The translations under genes and the position numbers were made by a program. Of a stretch of DNA of 64,000 bases, positions 1-12,121 are shown in pieces. Location of the stretch: assembly GCA_963716115.1 (NCBI GenBank), contig CAVQSZ010000011.1, positions 1-64,000 on the forward strand, in the 5' to 3' direction. How positions within the stretch are numbered: position 1 is the first letter of the stretch; every line of letters starts with the position of its first letter. This stretch comes from AP-15 sp963716115 (GTDB taxonomy: Bacteria > Pseudomonadota > Alphaproteobacteria > ATCC43930 > CGMCC-115725). Under the pieces are notes generated by a model. It was not told the origin of the DNA. It worked only from the letters and a program-made list of their open reading frames with translations, and ran no database searches.

Positions 1-37
1 CCCGCATGTGGTCAAGGAAGGTTCAACGACTATCCCG

Positions 38-3000
38 GCTTCAATGAGGCCCCGGCGTTGTCGCCGGGGAAGATGCCTGCAAGCAAGCCCCGAGCATGAA
101 CAGCGCCTCGCGTGCTTCAATGAGGCCCCGGCGTTGGGGCCGGGGAAGATAATGTCAGCGAGTGCGCGCGGTGGGCTGGCAGCTGAACGCTTCAATGAGG
201 CCCCGGCGTTGGCGCCGGGGAAGATCGTGCCGGTGGAGGAGCTGCTCCGCGAGCCGGCCGCTTCAATGAGGCCCCGGCGTTGGGGCCGGGGAAGATGTCA
301 AGTATCCCCCTACGCCGGAACGAAAGCCACGGGGGGAGCTTCAATGAGGCCCCGGCGTTGGCGCCGGGGAAGATGCTGATCTGGCGAGTACATCGCGGCA
401 TCGTCCATGCGAGCTTCAATGAGGCCCCGGCGTTGGCGCCGGGGAAGATAAGGGCTTGACGCTTGTCCGGCAACACGTCGACGTCAGGCTTCAATGAGGC
501 CCCGGCGTTGGCGCCGGGGAAGATGCTTGACCATACCACGCTTGTACAGTGGCGTATCGGTGGCTTCAATGAGGCCCCGGCGTTGGCGCCGGGGAAGATG
601 CGATCGCCACATGGGCGATGCTGAGCTGGAACAAGGGCTTCAATGAGGCCCCGGCGTTGGCGCCGGGGAAGATTTCGAAGATGCCAGCAACGGCAACAAC
701 GTCTACGACATGCTTCAATGAGGCCCCGGCGTTGGCGCCGGGGAAGATATGCCGCAGCCGGAGACGCCCGCAGCATTCACCTCCGCGCTTCAATGAGGCC
801 CCGGCGTTGGCGCCGGGGAAGATCCGTCGCGCAGCATCATCGGCGGCGCGTCGTCGCCGGGCTTCAATGAGGCCCCGGCGTTGGCGCCGGGGAAGATCGG
901 CAGCATCGCCGGCATCCATTGCTGCGCAACGCCATGCGGCTTCAATGAGGCCCCGGCGTTGGCGCCGGGGAAGATGACAGCCGTAGCCGCAGGCGCGTCG
1001 GCGAGCATGCCCGCGCTTCAATGAGGCCCCGGCGTTGGCGCCGGGGAAGATGCGTCGCCGCGGTACCGGAGCGGCCGCGACGATCGGCGCTTCAATGAGG
1101 CCCCGGCGTTGGCGCCGGGGAAGATCGTGTCGCGGCAGGTCGAACGCCGCGCCTCGCATACCGCTTCAATGAGGCCCCGGCGTTGGCGCCGGGGAAGATG
1201 TCGGCATGCAGCGCCGGATCAGCCGACGTCGAGTCGCCGGCTTCAATGAGGCCCCGGCGTTGGCGCCGGGGAAGATGCGTCGCCGGCTCGGCGCTCGGCC
1301 GACGATCGCGCCGCTTCAATGAGGCCCCGGCGTTGGCGCCGGGGAAGATCGGCGACGCCGAGCGCGCTGACCGGCGCCGACGCCGCGCTTCAATGAGGCC
1401 CCGGCGTTGGCGCCGGGGAAGATGCCGATCGCGCGCGACGTGCGCGGCAGATCGACCTGCTTCAATGAGGCCCCGGCGTTGGCGCCGGGGAAGATCAGCC
1501 GTGCATCGACGCTGACAGCGATCCTGTACGCCGAGCTTCAATGAGGCCCCGGCGTTGGCGCCGGGGAAGATCAGCCGACCGACGCGCAGCGGCACCGCGT
1601 CGATCGCACGCTTCAATGAGGCCCCGGCGTTGGCGCCGGGGAAGATTGACGGCACGCTGCGACCTGGCCGCGCGGCCGATCGCATGCTTCAATGAGGCCC
1701 CGGCGTTGGCGCCGGGGAAGATGCCGGCGCGCACGCGCGATGCCGAGCGCCGATCGACGCGCTTCAATGAGGCCCCGGCGTTGGCGCCGGGGAAGATCGT
1801 CGCGGGCACATGCACGACGTCGAGCCGTGCGCACGGCTTCAATGAGGCCCCGGCGTTGGCGCCGGGGAAGATTGCTGTCGGCCGCGATGACTGTCGCGCT
1901 CAGTCGACGGCGCTTCAATGAGGCCCCGGCGTTGGCGCCGGGGAAGATTCGTCGCGATCGCGCGCATGCGACGCTCGGCCAGGCCGACGCTTCAATGAGG
2001 CCCCGGCGTTGGCGCCGGGGAAGATATGCCGAGCGTCGGCGCAGCATGCCGGCTCGACGCGCGCTTCAATGAGGCCCCGGCGTTGGCGCCGGGGAAGATC
2101 GACGGCGCTGGCGCGGCGCCGACGGCTCGCACGCGACGCTTCAATGAGGCCCCGGCGTTGGCGCCGGGGAAGATCGGCGCGCCGGCCGATGCGCGGCCGC
2201 AGCGCGATCGCGCGCTTCAATGAGGCCCCGGCGTTGGCGCCGGGGAAGATCACGGCGGTCCGGCGCAGCGGCATCGCCGATCGCTGACGCTTCAATGAGG
2301 CCCCGGCGTTGGCGCCGGGGAAGATGCCGCGCAGCTGACGCGGCGACAGCCGTCGACCAGCGCGCTTCAATGAGGCCCCGGCGTTGGCGCCGGGGAAGAT
2401 CGCGCGATCGCGCGGCGATCGCGCGAGCATCGACGCCGTGCTTCAATGAGGCCCCGGCGTTGGCGCCGGGGAAGATGCCGCTCGGCGCGATGCGCGATGC
2501 CGCCGATCGACCGCGCTTCAATGAGGCCCCGGCGTTGGCGCCGGGGAAGATCGCGCGTGCCGCCGGGCGACGGCACGCCGATCGCGCACGCTTCAATGAG
2601 GCCCCGGCGTTGGCGCCGGGGAAGATCGCCGACGTCAGCGCTGGCGATCGGCGCCGACTGCGCGCTTCAATGAGGCCCCGGCGTTGGCGCCGGGGAAGAT
2701 CGCCGCCGCGGCTGCGCACGGCACGCCGAGCCGGCTGCTTCAATGAGGCCCCGGCGTTGGCGCCGGGGAAGATCGCAGCGCATCGGCGCGCAGACGCGCT
2801 CGCGTGCCGCGCGCTTCAATGAGGCCCCGGCGTTGGCGCCGGGGAAGATCGCCGGCGCGCCGCGATGCGCCGAGCGTCGACCGCAGCGCTTCAATGAGGC
2901 CCCGGCGTTGGCGCCGGGGAAGATTCGCCAGCCGATCAGCGCTCGCGACGGCTCATGCCGCGGCTTCAATGAGGCCCCGGCGTTGGCGCCGGGGAAGATG

Positions 3001-4343
3001 CCGACGCCGTCAGCGCGTCGACCGCGCTGCCGCGCATGCTTCAATGAGGCCCCGGCGTTGGCGCCGGGGAAGATATCGGTCGACCGTCGACGCCGCGATC
3101 GAGCCGCGCTGAGCTTCAATGAGGCCCCGGCGTTGGCGCCGGGGAAGATGTGCCGACAGCCTCGCGGCGATCGCCGACGCCGTCGACGCTTCAATGAGGC
3201 CCCGGCGTTGGCGCCGGGGAAGATGCTGGCGCTGCGGACGCGCTCGGTCGCGCGACCACGCGCTTCAATGAGGCCCCGGCGTTGGCGCCGGGGAAGATCG
3301 TGCCGATCGGCATGCCGATGCGGCGCCGCATCGCACGCTTCAATGAGGCCCCGGCGTTGGCGCCGGGGAAGATCAGCGTCGGCGCGCTGTCGAGCGCCGT
3401 CGACTGCACGCTTCAATGAGGCCCCGGCGTTGGCGCCGGGGAAGATCTCGCCGTCGATGCGCCAGCGCTCGGCGACGCTGCGCGCTTCAATGAGGCCCCG
3501 GCGTTGGCGCCGGGGAAGATGCCGGCGCGCATGCGCCACGGCGCTGCCGCATCGCGCTTCAATGAGGCCCCGGCGTTGGCGCCGGGGAAGATCCGGCGCG
3601 AGCGCTCGGCCGGTCGGCGCGCATCGCAGCGCTTCAATGAGGCCCCGGCGTTGGCGCCGGGGAAGATCGCGTGTCGGCTGACCGCCGTAGGCCGCCGCGT
3701 CACGGCTTCAATGAGGCCCCGGCGTTGGCGCCGGGGAAGATCTGCCGGCCGCGCGTCGACCGAGCCGACGATCGCCGCGCTTCAATGAGGCCCCGGCGTT
3801 GGCGCCGGGGAAGATCGCGATCGCGACGGCTCGACGCCGACCGATGCTCCGGCGCTTCAATGAGGCCCCGGCGTTGGCGCCGGGGAAGATGTCGCGATGC
3901 CGTGCATGCGGATCGCGCGCATGCACGCGCTTCAATGAGGCCCCGGCGTTGGCGCCGGGGAAGATGCCGGTGCGCCGTCGGCGACTGCGCTCGACCGCAT
4001 CGACGCTTCAATGAGGCCCCGGCGTTGGCGCCGGGGAAGATGCGCCGTCATGTGCGATCGGCATCGACCGCCGTCCAGTCGCTTCAATGAGGCCCCGGCG
4101 TTGGCGCCGGGGAAGATCAGCGATGCGCGGCACCGGTCGGCTGACCGACGCCGCTGCTTCAATGAGGCCCCGGCGTTGGCGCCGGGGAAGATACGGCGCG
4201 TAGACGCCGGTCAGGTCGACACGCTGTCATCGCTTCAATGAGGCCCCGGCGTTGCGCCGGGGAAGATACGGCTGCACTGCCGTACCCGTCGACGCTGCTC
4301 GACCGCGCTTCAATGAGGCCCCGGCGTTGGCGCCGGGGAAGAT
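38..4343 (-). CRISPR. Type I-G CRISPR array, 58 repeats
   Basis: I count 58 copies of a 37-bp repeat, the first starting at 38 and the last ending at 4343, with a period mostly of 74-76 and spacers of 34-41 bp. Bases 1-37 look like one more spacer, so the array may continue outside the window. On the plus strand the repeat opens GCTTCAATGAGG and holds the perfect arms CCCCGGCG and CGCCGGGG around TTGG. On the minus strand it ends ATTGAAGC, like the 5' handle of type I crRNAs, so transcription is leftward from a leader at the right. Repeats 1, 2 and 4 (38, 114, 260) carry substitutions, as expected at the leader-distal end. Repeat 57 (4232) lacks one G. Confidence 0.97.
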
Positions 4344-4549
4344 GGCGGGCGCCGTCGGGCGAGGTTTGGCCGTGCTTTGGCGGGGGGTTTTCGAGCGCTG
4401 CGCCGCGGCTGGGCGGCGTTCATGAGGCGTTTCCCGGGCGCGCATCTCGCGGCGGGTGGCAAATTGCCTCCAGACCATCTCAAACAGCGCTGCGAGCGCC
4501 GCGCCGGTTTTGGCGACCATCGCACCGCTCGCTCGGGCGCGGCGCCATT
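4344..4549 (-). promoter_or_regulatory. Probable CRISPR leader
   Basis: This 206-bp non-coding stretch lies between the last repeat and the cas2 stop codon. Repeat orientation and the position of the degenerate repeats both place the leader here, with transcription leftward into the array. It has short T and A runs (GGGGTTTT, CAAATTG) in an otherwise very GC-rich setting. No clear -35/-10 pair was identified. The assignment is an inference from position. Confidence 0.6.
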
Positions 4550-4884
4550 CTACACGATGACCGGGCCGCGCTCGACCACGGAAAACGCCTTGCCCAGGCT
4601 CTCGATGCGGGGCCGGTTGGCGGCCGCCGGACCGACATCGATGATGATCACATGGTCCTCGGCGTGGTTGATGACCTCGTCGAGGGCGAGCTTCAGCTCG
4701 ATCTGGCGCCGCGGGGTCAGGCGGCATTGGAACACCGACAGCTGCACCCACTCGCCATAGCCTTCCATGATGCGGAACACCTTTCGCCAGCGCCGCGGCG
4801 CGGCGATGTCATAGGTGACGATGTAGAGGTTCTCATCGCCGGCGTGGCGCGCCGGGTCGCGGCGCGGAGCCGGGCTTGCGCCGC

Positions 4885-4888
<4 letters not shown>
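4550..4888 (-). CDS. cas2: CRISPR-associated endonuclease Cas2
   Basis: This 112-residue protein is the structural partner of Cas1 in the spacer integration complex. After an extended N-terminus of about 20 residues comes the ferredoxin-like Cas2 core, with the family aspartate in LYIVTYDIAA (D27) and the following RRWRKVFRIMEGYGEWVQ helix. The ATG overlaps the cas4-cas1 stop by four bases (ATGA), so the two are almost certainly translationally coupled. The gene ends about 200 bp from the array on the leader side. The frame is intact, unlike several interference genes of this locus. Confidence 0.95.
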
Positions 4889-6588
<1,700 letters not shown>

Positions 6589-6933
6589 GCATGGCCGGTC
6601 CGCAGGTTGAAGACCAACCCTACGTCAACACGGATCCGAAATTCTAAATTTGCAACCTGAGCGTTAAAGGCGTCGGATCTCGGAGGCGGGAATTTGACGG
6701 TCCGGCGCTATCTTGCGCTTGCCAAATAATCTCGTCTGGCCGCCTTCACTCGGCCAACGGCTTTTCATTCGAGTGCTCGTTTGCCTAACTAATAGTTGAC
6801 CTGCCCAAACGATTATAGGGAACATCATCTTACGCGGCGCAAACCGCCCGACTGCCGCGGTGCTCGACGAGCCCAACATCGGTGCTCGTCCAATCCGGGT
6901 CAAGCATGGAGGCCCCAACTAGGGATTGGGCAA
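6589..6933. promoter_or_regulatory. Divergent cas intergenic region
   Basis: This stretch lies between the minus-strand adaptation operon and the plus-strand interference operon, so promoters for both should lie in 6589-7220. It is visibly richer in A and T than its surroundings (for example near 6637-6660 and 6780-6830). I could not define a convincing -35/-10 pair. A small HTH ORF follows at 6934. Confidence 0.4.
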
Positions 6934-7134
6934 ATGCGATCTGGTAACGTGTCGCGTCATCTGACCCTGGATGACGCAGTCAATATCTGGCGCAGTCGCG
7001 AAGCCGGCGTGGCACAGCACGTCCTGGCCGCCGAATACGGCGTCAATCCGGGCCGTGTCGCAGAGGTGCTGGCCGGACGGCGCTTTCCGGAGGCGCGAGG
7101 CCTTGCGCAGCAAGCCAGTGGTAGAGTTGGCTAG
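6934..7134 (+). CDS. Small helix-turn-helix protein
   Basis: This ORF encodes 66 residues. The central part (LTLDDAVNIWRSREAG, then AAEYGVNPGRVAEVLAG) reads as a homeodomain-like helix-turn-helix, with a recognition-helix pattern GVNPGRVAEVLAGRRF seen in small phage- or defence-linked DNA-binding proteins. The ATG at 6934 is chosen because the domain starts directly after it. No strong Shine-Dalgarno sequence precedes it. It sits inside the divergent cas promoter region, upstream of csb1, so a role as cas regulator is possible but purely positional. It could also be a non-expressed remnant. Confidence 0.5.
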   Translation: MRSGNVSRHLTLDDAVNIWRSREAGVAQHVLAAEYGVNPGRVAEVLAGRRFPEARGLAQQASGRVG

Positions 7135-7220
7135 AGGAACACTAGCAGGTACATTATTGGTATCAGGGCTAGGCGGCTCCGCCGCCCGGTCCGCTTAGAA
7201 TGGCAATCCGGGAGGCCTAA

Positions 7221-8449
7221 GTGGATTACGCAAGTTGTGCATGCGGTCGCGAACGATGCGGCGTTGCGGCGGCGGCAACGGCTGCAGCCGGTCGGCGGCA
7301 AGGGCGACAAGATTTTCCCGCCGACCTATCCCGGAGGAACGGCGCGGCGAGCCGCGCTCCGCGGCACATCTATCGAGCGGCGTCGGATCGACGGCGCCGA
7401 AGTCTGGTGCGTGCTGATCGACAGCGTGCAGAGCCAGGCGAACCGGCTCGAAGAGGCGCTGCTTGCCGCGGTACGCGAGGGCGCAATCGACCTGCCGTAT
7501 GTTACGGTCGACTTTTCCGGCAAGGGTTGGCGGGCATCAGCGAGATCACCTCGCTCGATGCGCCGCACCGCGTTTACGACGCGATCATGCGCGACAGCCT
7601 GCTCGACGGCGAGCCGTTCATGAAGAGCACGGTCGGCTTGCGCCTCGCCGAGGCAAAGCCGAGTGATGCGTCCGCGCTGCTGGAGACATCTCCGACCGCG
7701 CTGTTGTTCGGCGCGTGGCATTCGACCGGCGAGGGCGGCGGGCTCGGCGCAAAATTCCCGCGATGCCTGGTCTCGGAAATCATTGCGATCGATATGCCGG
7801 TGGACGAAATCGCCGACCAGCGCAGTGGCGAGATCGAAACGCGAACCTCGGGCCGGCGCACCGGCAGCCGCATCGACCCGCTCGGCATATTGCGCAAAGT
7901 CGAGGTGTTCAAAGGATCCGGAGGGCTGGGACGATCAACCAGCAGAGGCGCCGGCAGAAAGCGCCAAAGAAGGTGCGGCCGTCGGAGATCAACCACGGCA
8001 ACATCGCGCCCACCGTGCAGCCGCTCGGCATCACCTGTGACTATGCCGAGCACACCGCGGTCATCAGCTTTGCCGGGCTGCGCCGGCTCGGCTTCGGCGG
8101 CGGCGAGCGTGACCAGCGCGGGCGCGCGCTGCTCGCGGCGCTGGGGCTGGTGGCGTTCGCCGAGCAGGATGCGCGCGGCTATGCGCTGCGCTCGCGCTGC
8201 GATCTCGTTTGCGACGGTCGGGCGCCGCTCGAGCTGGTGCATGCCGACGGCAGCGTCGAGGCGGTGGAGATCGACCGGGACGCCGCGCGGCGCCTTTATG
8301 CCGACGCCTCCGCCGCGGCGCGCGATGCCGGCGTTCGCCTTGCCGCGCGAGCCGATCCGGCTGGTGCCGCAGGAAAGCTGGTCGCGATCGTACGAAAGCC
8401 AGCAGCTCGCGCTCGAGGGCGAAGGCGGCGAGGCGGCGAGCCGACATGA
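7221..8449 (+). CDS. csb1: Csb1 (Cas7 of type I-G), multiply frameshifted
   Basis: This is the backbone subunit (Cas7-like RAMP) of the type I-G Cascade complex. Conserved Csb1 blocks are present but spread over all three frames: GDKIFPPTYPGG and LIDSVQSQANRLEEALL (about 7280-7470), ITSLDAPHRVYDAIMRDSLL, PTALLFGAWHSTG and GGLGAKFPRCLVSEI (about 7545-7790), then SEINHGNIAPTVQPLG and the C-terminal half (about 7965-8330). At least five frame changes are needed. The one near 7527 is a missing G in a G run. Residues stay well conserved across each shift, which suggests recent or artefactual indels. The start is taken as GTG 7221 behind GGGAGG. The end TGA overlaps the csb2 ATG. Confidence 0.85.
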
Positions 8450-9913
8450 CGCTTGGTTCTTGAGATCGAGCATCTGCTTGGACGTTGCGTTCGCCGCCCA
8501 GGAGCCGGCGAGCGACGCCCCCGGACTGGCCGCCTCAGCCCGATCGCGTCTTTTCGGCGTTGGTGGCCGCCTGGGGCGCCCGCGGCGAGGAGGATGGACG
8601 AGCGGCGCGCCCTGGAATGGCTGGAGATGCAGGCCGCCCCGGAAATCGCGGCCAGCGATGGGCATGCGCGGCCGGCGCCGATCGTCTTTGTGCCGCCCAA
8701 CGACGCGGAAGGCGGCCGGGCCGGCAACGCGGCTGTGGCGCCGACGCTGCGGCGCCGCAGGCGCGGCGGTTTCCGGCGTTCCGGCCGGACGACCCGGTGG
8801 TCTCGCTGGTCTGGCGAGAGGCGGCGCCCGACGCATCGCGCTCTTGCCGCGCTCAACGCGCTCGCCGCCGATACCGCCTATGTCGGCCATTCCGCCAGCC
8901 TGACCCGCTGTCGCTTTCATCGTAGCGATGTCGCACCGGCAGGCACGGCCTCGCGGCGGCGCGTCTATCACGGGCGGCTCGCCGAGCTCGAACGTGATTT
9001 TCACGCCGAGCCGCTGCGGCGGCCTAGCCCCGGCGCCCCGGTCCGAGCCACGCCGGAATTGGCGAGGGGCGCGCCCGCGGGCGTCTTCTCCGATCGCTGG
9101 CTGGTGCTGGAGCATGCCGCCGGCGAGATGCCCGATATCCGCGCCGCATCGCTGGTCGCCAAAGAGCTGCGCAACGCGCTGATGTCCGGCTATCGCGAGA
9201 TCGGGCTGGGCGAGGCGATACCTGCCGCAGTCTCCGGGCATTCGGCCGACGGCCGGCCGTCGAGCGCGCCGCACCTGGCGATCGCGCCGCTGGCTTTTCT
9301 CGGCTCGCCCCATGCCAGCGGCGCGGTGCTCGGCTTCGCGCTGATCCCGCCGCGGGGCGACGACCTGTTCGCCGATCCTGATTTTCAGCGCGCTTTTCGC
9401 AAGATCATGCCGCTGAGCGACGCCGGGGGCGACGAGACGAAACAACGCCGTCGGCTGGTCCTCGGCCGATTGGGCCTCGCCTTTGAGGCCGGCGACGGTT
9501 CCGGCCGGCGGTCGCTCGATCCGGCGCCCTATATCGGCGAGGCGCGCATTTGGGCGAGCTGCACGCCGGTCGTCCTCGACCGCCATTTGAAGGAGACCGG
9601 CAACGAGGCGCGCGAGGCGGAGGTCGAGGGCTTGATCCGTCGGGCCTGCGTCAATATCGGGCTGCCCCCGCCGGAACCGAAACGCATCAACGCAGGCAAG
9701 CACTCGGCGATCGAGGGCGCGCCGTCCGCCTACCCGTCGGGCGGCGCGCCCCGCTGGACGCGCTGGAAGCTGCCCGAAAGCCTGGCGAGCCGGCAGCTTG
9801 CCCACGTCGTCGTCGAGTTCCCGGCTACGGTGCGCGGTCCGGTCATCCTGGGCGCCGGCCGCTTCGTCGGGCTCGGCCTGTGCCGCCCCCTTGATCCGCC
9901 GCGTCAACGATGA
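8446..9913 (+). CDS. csb2: Csb2 (Cas5-Cas6 fusion), frameshifted N-terminus
   Basis: Csb2 (GSU0054 family) supplies Cas5 (crRNA 5' handle binding) and Cas6 (pre-crRNA cleavage) in one protein and is a type I-G signature. The last 360 residues (from about 8838) are in one frame and end with the glycine-rich RAMP loop GAGRFVGLGLCRPL. The first 400 bp need about five frame changes to read VLEIEHLLGRC, DWPPQPDRVFSALVAAWG, ALEWLEMQAAPEIAAS, FVPPNDA and RRFPAFRPDDPVVSLVWRE in order, all typical of the family. The first codons ATG 8446 also require a shift at about 8453. The stop overlaps the cas3 ATG by four bases. Confidence 0.85.
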
Positions 9914-12120
9914 CCGCGCTCGATTTGTCGCCTGGTGATTTCGCGGCGTTTTTTGCGGCCGTGCATGGGGTTCCGCCGTTCCCTTGGCAGGACCGGCTGC
10001 TGCATTGTTTGGCGGAAAACGGCGTCTGGCCGGGGGTTCTCGACCTGCCGACCGGCTCCGGCAAGACCGCAGCGCTCGACATCGCGGTCTTTCATCTGGC
10101 GCTCGAAGCATCGCGCGGCCCGCGTCGGCGCGCGCCGATGCGCATCGCCTTCGTCGTCGATCGCCGGCTCATCGTAGATGACGCCTTTGCGCGCGCCCGC
10201 AAGCTGCAGGCCGCCCTGGTCACCCCGAAATCCGAGATTGGCGAGCGGGTGGCCACCGCATTGCGCTCGCTTTCGGGCGACGGCGAGCCGCCGCTGCTGG
10301 CGCGGCGGCTGCGCGGCGGCGCGCCGCTCGAGGACGATTGGGCGCGCACGCCGAGCCAGCCGACGATCCTGTGCTCCACGGTCGATCAGGTCGGCTCGCG
10401 GCTGCTGTTTCGCGGCTACGGCATCAGCGATCGGATGAAGCCGGTGCATGCGGGGCTGTTGGGATCCGATTGCCTGATCCTGCTGGACGAGGCGCATCTC
10501 GCAGAGCCGTTTCGCCAGACGCTTGGCGGCATCGTGAACCTGCGCCCGAAGTATGCGGGGATCCCGCCATGGCAAGCGGCGCTGTTGTCGGCGACGCCGG
10601 GCGCGCCGAGGCAGTCGGCTCGCCAGCCGCCGCCGGCGGACTTTTCGTTGACCGACGAGGATCGCGAGCACCCGGTTTTGGCGCGCCGGCTCGCTGCCTC
10701 GAAGCCGGCGGCGTTGATCGAGATCGCAGGCAGGCAAGGGGTTCCGGCGGAGCTTCGCCGGGTCGAAGAGGTGGTCGACCAAGCAAAAAAGGCGCTTGAG
10801 GAGCTGCGCCGAACCCTGACAAGCCCGGCAATCGGTGTGATCGTCAACCGCGTCGCCCGGGCGCGACAGGTTTTCAATCGGCTGAAAGACGAGGCAGCGG
10901 ACGCCAGGGTTGTCCTGATCATCGGCCCGGCACGCCCCGTCGAGCGCGAAGAGGCGGCCGCGCGCGATTTGCGGCCCATCAGAACGGAAGAGGCGCGGGC
11001 GCTGGATCTCCCGCTGATTGTCGTGGCGACGCAAACGATGGAGGCCGGCGTCGATGTCGATTTCGACGGCCTTGTCACCGAGGCGGCGGCGCTGGACGCC
11101 CTGCGGCAGCGCTTTGGCCGCCTCAATCGAGCAGGGCGCGACATCAAGCCGGTCGGCGCGATCCTCGCACACAAAGACGACCTCGGGAGCCGCGTCGACG
11201 ATCCCGTTTACGGGGATCGCATCAGAAAGACGTGGGCGGCGCTGACGGAGGTCGCGGCAGGTTCGCCCGAGCGGCTTGTCGAGTTCGGAATCGGCGGTTT
11301 GCCGCGCCAGTTGATCGAGAACAGCCAGGACCTGGCGGCCGAGAAAGAGAACGCGCCGATATTGCTGCCGGCCTATGCCGACCTGTGGTCGCAAACCTCT
11401 CCAATCCCTAACGCCGACCCTGATGTCTCGCTGTTTCTGCACGGACCGAAGCGTTCGCCGGCCAGTGTTCAGATCGTCTGGCGCGCCGACATCGCCGGCG
11501 ACCATCTCGATGACCGCGATCGCATTGCGGCGCTCCTCGACCTTGTGCCACCGCGGTCCGGAGAGGCGATCGAAATCCCGCTTTGGGCGGCGCAGGCCTG
11601 GCTGCGGGACATAATCGAGGTGCAGGCAGGTCTCTCCGACATCGCCGAACGCGCTCCGGAGGAAACCCGCGGTCCACGGGGAAGGCGCGTCTTCCGCTAC
11701 GCCGGATCGGATGACCAGCAACGGACCCGCGCCGTCTACGCCGACGAGCTTCGGAACGGCGATCTGATCGTTGTCCCGGCGAAATACGGCGGGTGCGATC
11801 AGTGGGGTTGGGCGCCAGACTCGCCTAAAGCGGTAACGGATCTGGCGGAGGAAGCCGCCATGCCTTATGCCGGGCGGCGTTTCGCCGCCCGCGTGACGCC
11901 GGAGCTGGTCGAGCAATGGCTCGTTCGTGAGCAACGGGAGGACCAGGAAGAAGCAACGATCGGCATCGATGTGATCCGCTCGGATTTGCACGGCGTCCTC
12001 GCCGAGCATCGCGAAGAGGCTGCCTCGGAGCTGCTTGATGCGGTGCTTGACCTGCCGTCCCTTCCAGCGAGCATGAGGGCTTGGCTGGAACTGTTGAAGC
12101 GTCGCATAAGGCCGGCTTGA
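9910..12120 (+). CDS. cas3: Cas3 helicase part (type I-G)
   Basis: This is the 736-residue superfamily 2 helicase portion of Cas3, which unwinds target DNA recruited by Cascade. Walker A is PTGSGKT (47-53), the DEAH box DEAH (193-196), motif III LLSATPG (about 225-231), motif V ATQTMEAGVDVDFD (about 373-386) and motif VI QRFGRLNRAGR (400-410). The HD nuclease, normally fused at the C-terminus in this subtype, continues in another frame from 12122. The TGA at 12118 therefore probably reflects a one-base frameshift rather than a natural end. The start overlaps csb2 by ATGA. Confidence 0.93.
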   Translation: MTALDLSPGDFAAFFAAVHGVPPFPWQDRLLHCLAENGVWPGVLDLPTGSGKTAALDIAVFHLALEASRGPRRRAPMRIAFVVDRRLIVDDAFARARKLQAALVTPKSEIGERVATALRSLSGDGEPPLLARRLRGGAPLEDDWARTPSQPTILCSTVDQVGSRLLFRGYGISDRMKPVHAGLLGSDCLILLDEAHLAEPFRQTLGGIVNLRPKYAGIPPWQAALLSATPGAPRQSARQPPPADFSLTDEDREHPVLARRLAASKPAALIEIAGRQGVPAELRRVEEVVDQAKKALEELRRTLTSPAIGVIVNRVARARQVFNRLKDEAADARVVLIIGPARPVEREEAAARDLRPIRTEEARALDLPLIVVATQTMEAGVDVDFDGLVTEAAALDALRQRFGRLNRAGRDIKPVGAILAHKDDLGSRVDDPVYGDRIRKTWAALTEVAAGSPERLVEFGIGGLPRQLIENSQDLAAEKENAPILLPAYADLWSQTSPIPNADPDVSLFLHGPKRSPASVQIVWRADIAGDHLDDRDRIAALLDLVPPRSGEAIEIPLWAAQAWLRDIIEVQAGLSDIAERAPEETRGPRGRRVFRYAGSDDQQRTRAVYADELRNGDLIVVPAKYGGCDQWGWAPDSPKAVTDLAEEAAMPYAGRRFAARVTPELVEQWLVREQREDQEEATIGIDVIRSDLHGVLAEHREEAASELLDAVLDLPSLPASMRAWLELLKRRIRPA

Positions 12121-12121
12121 G

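Noticed and set aside
8..4241. Many open frames of 60-310 codons inside the CRISPR array on both strands
   Set aside because: They consist of the translated 37-bp repeat (for example RFNEAPALAPGK or FPGANAGASLK units) with spacer-coded residues between; the repeat simply lacks stop codons.
6589..7220. A tracrRNA or anti-repeat near the cas genes
   Set aside because: No stretch complementary to the repeat was found outside the array, and type I systems do not use one.
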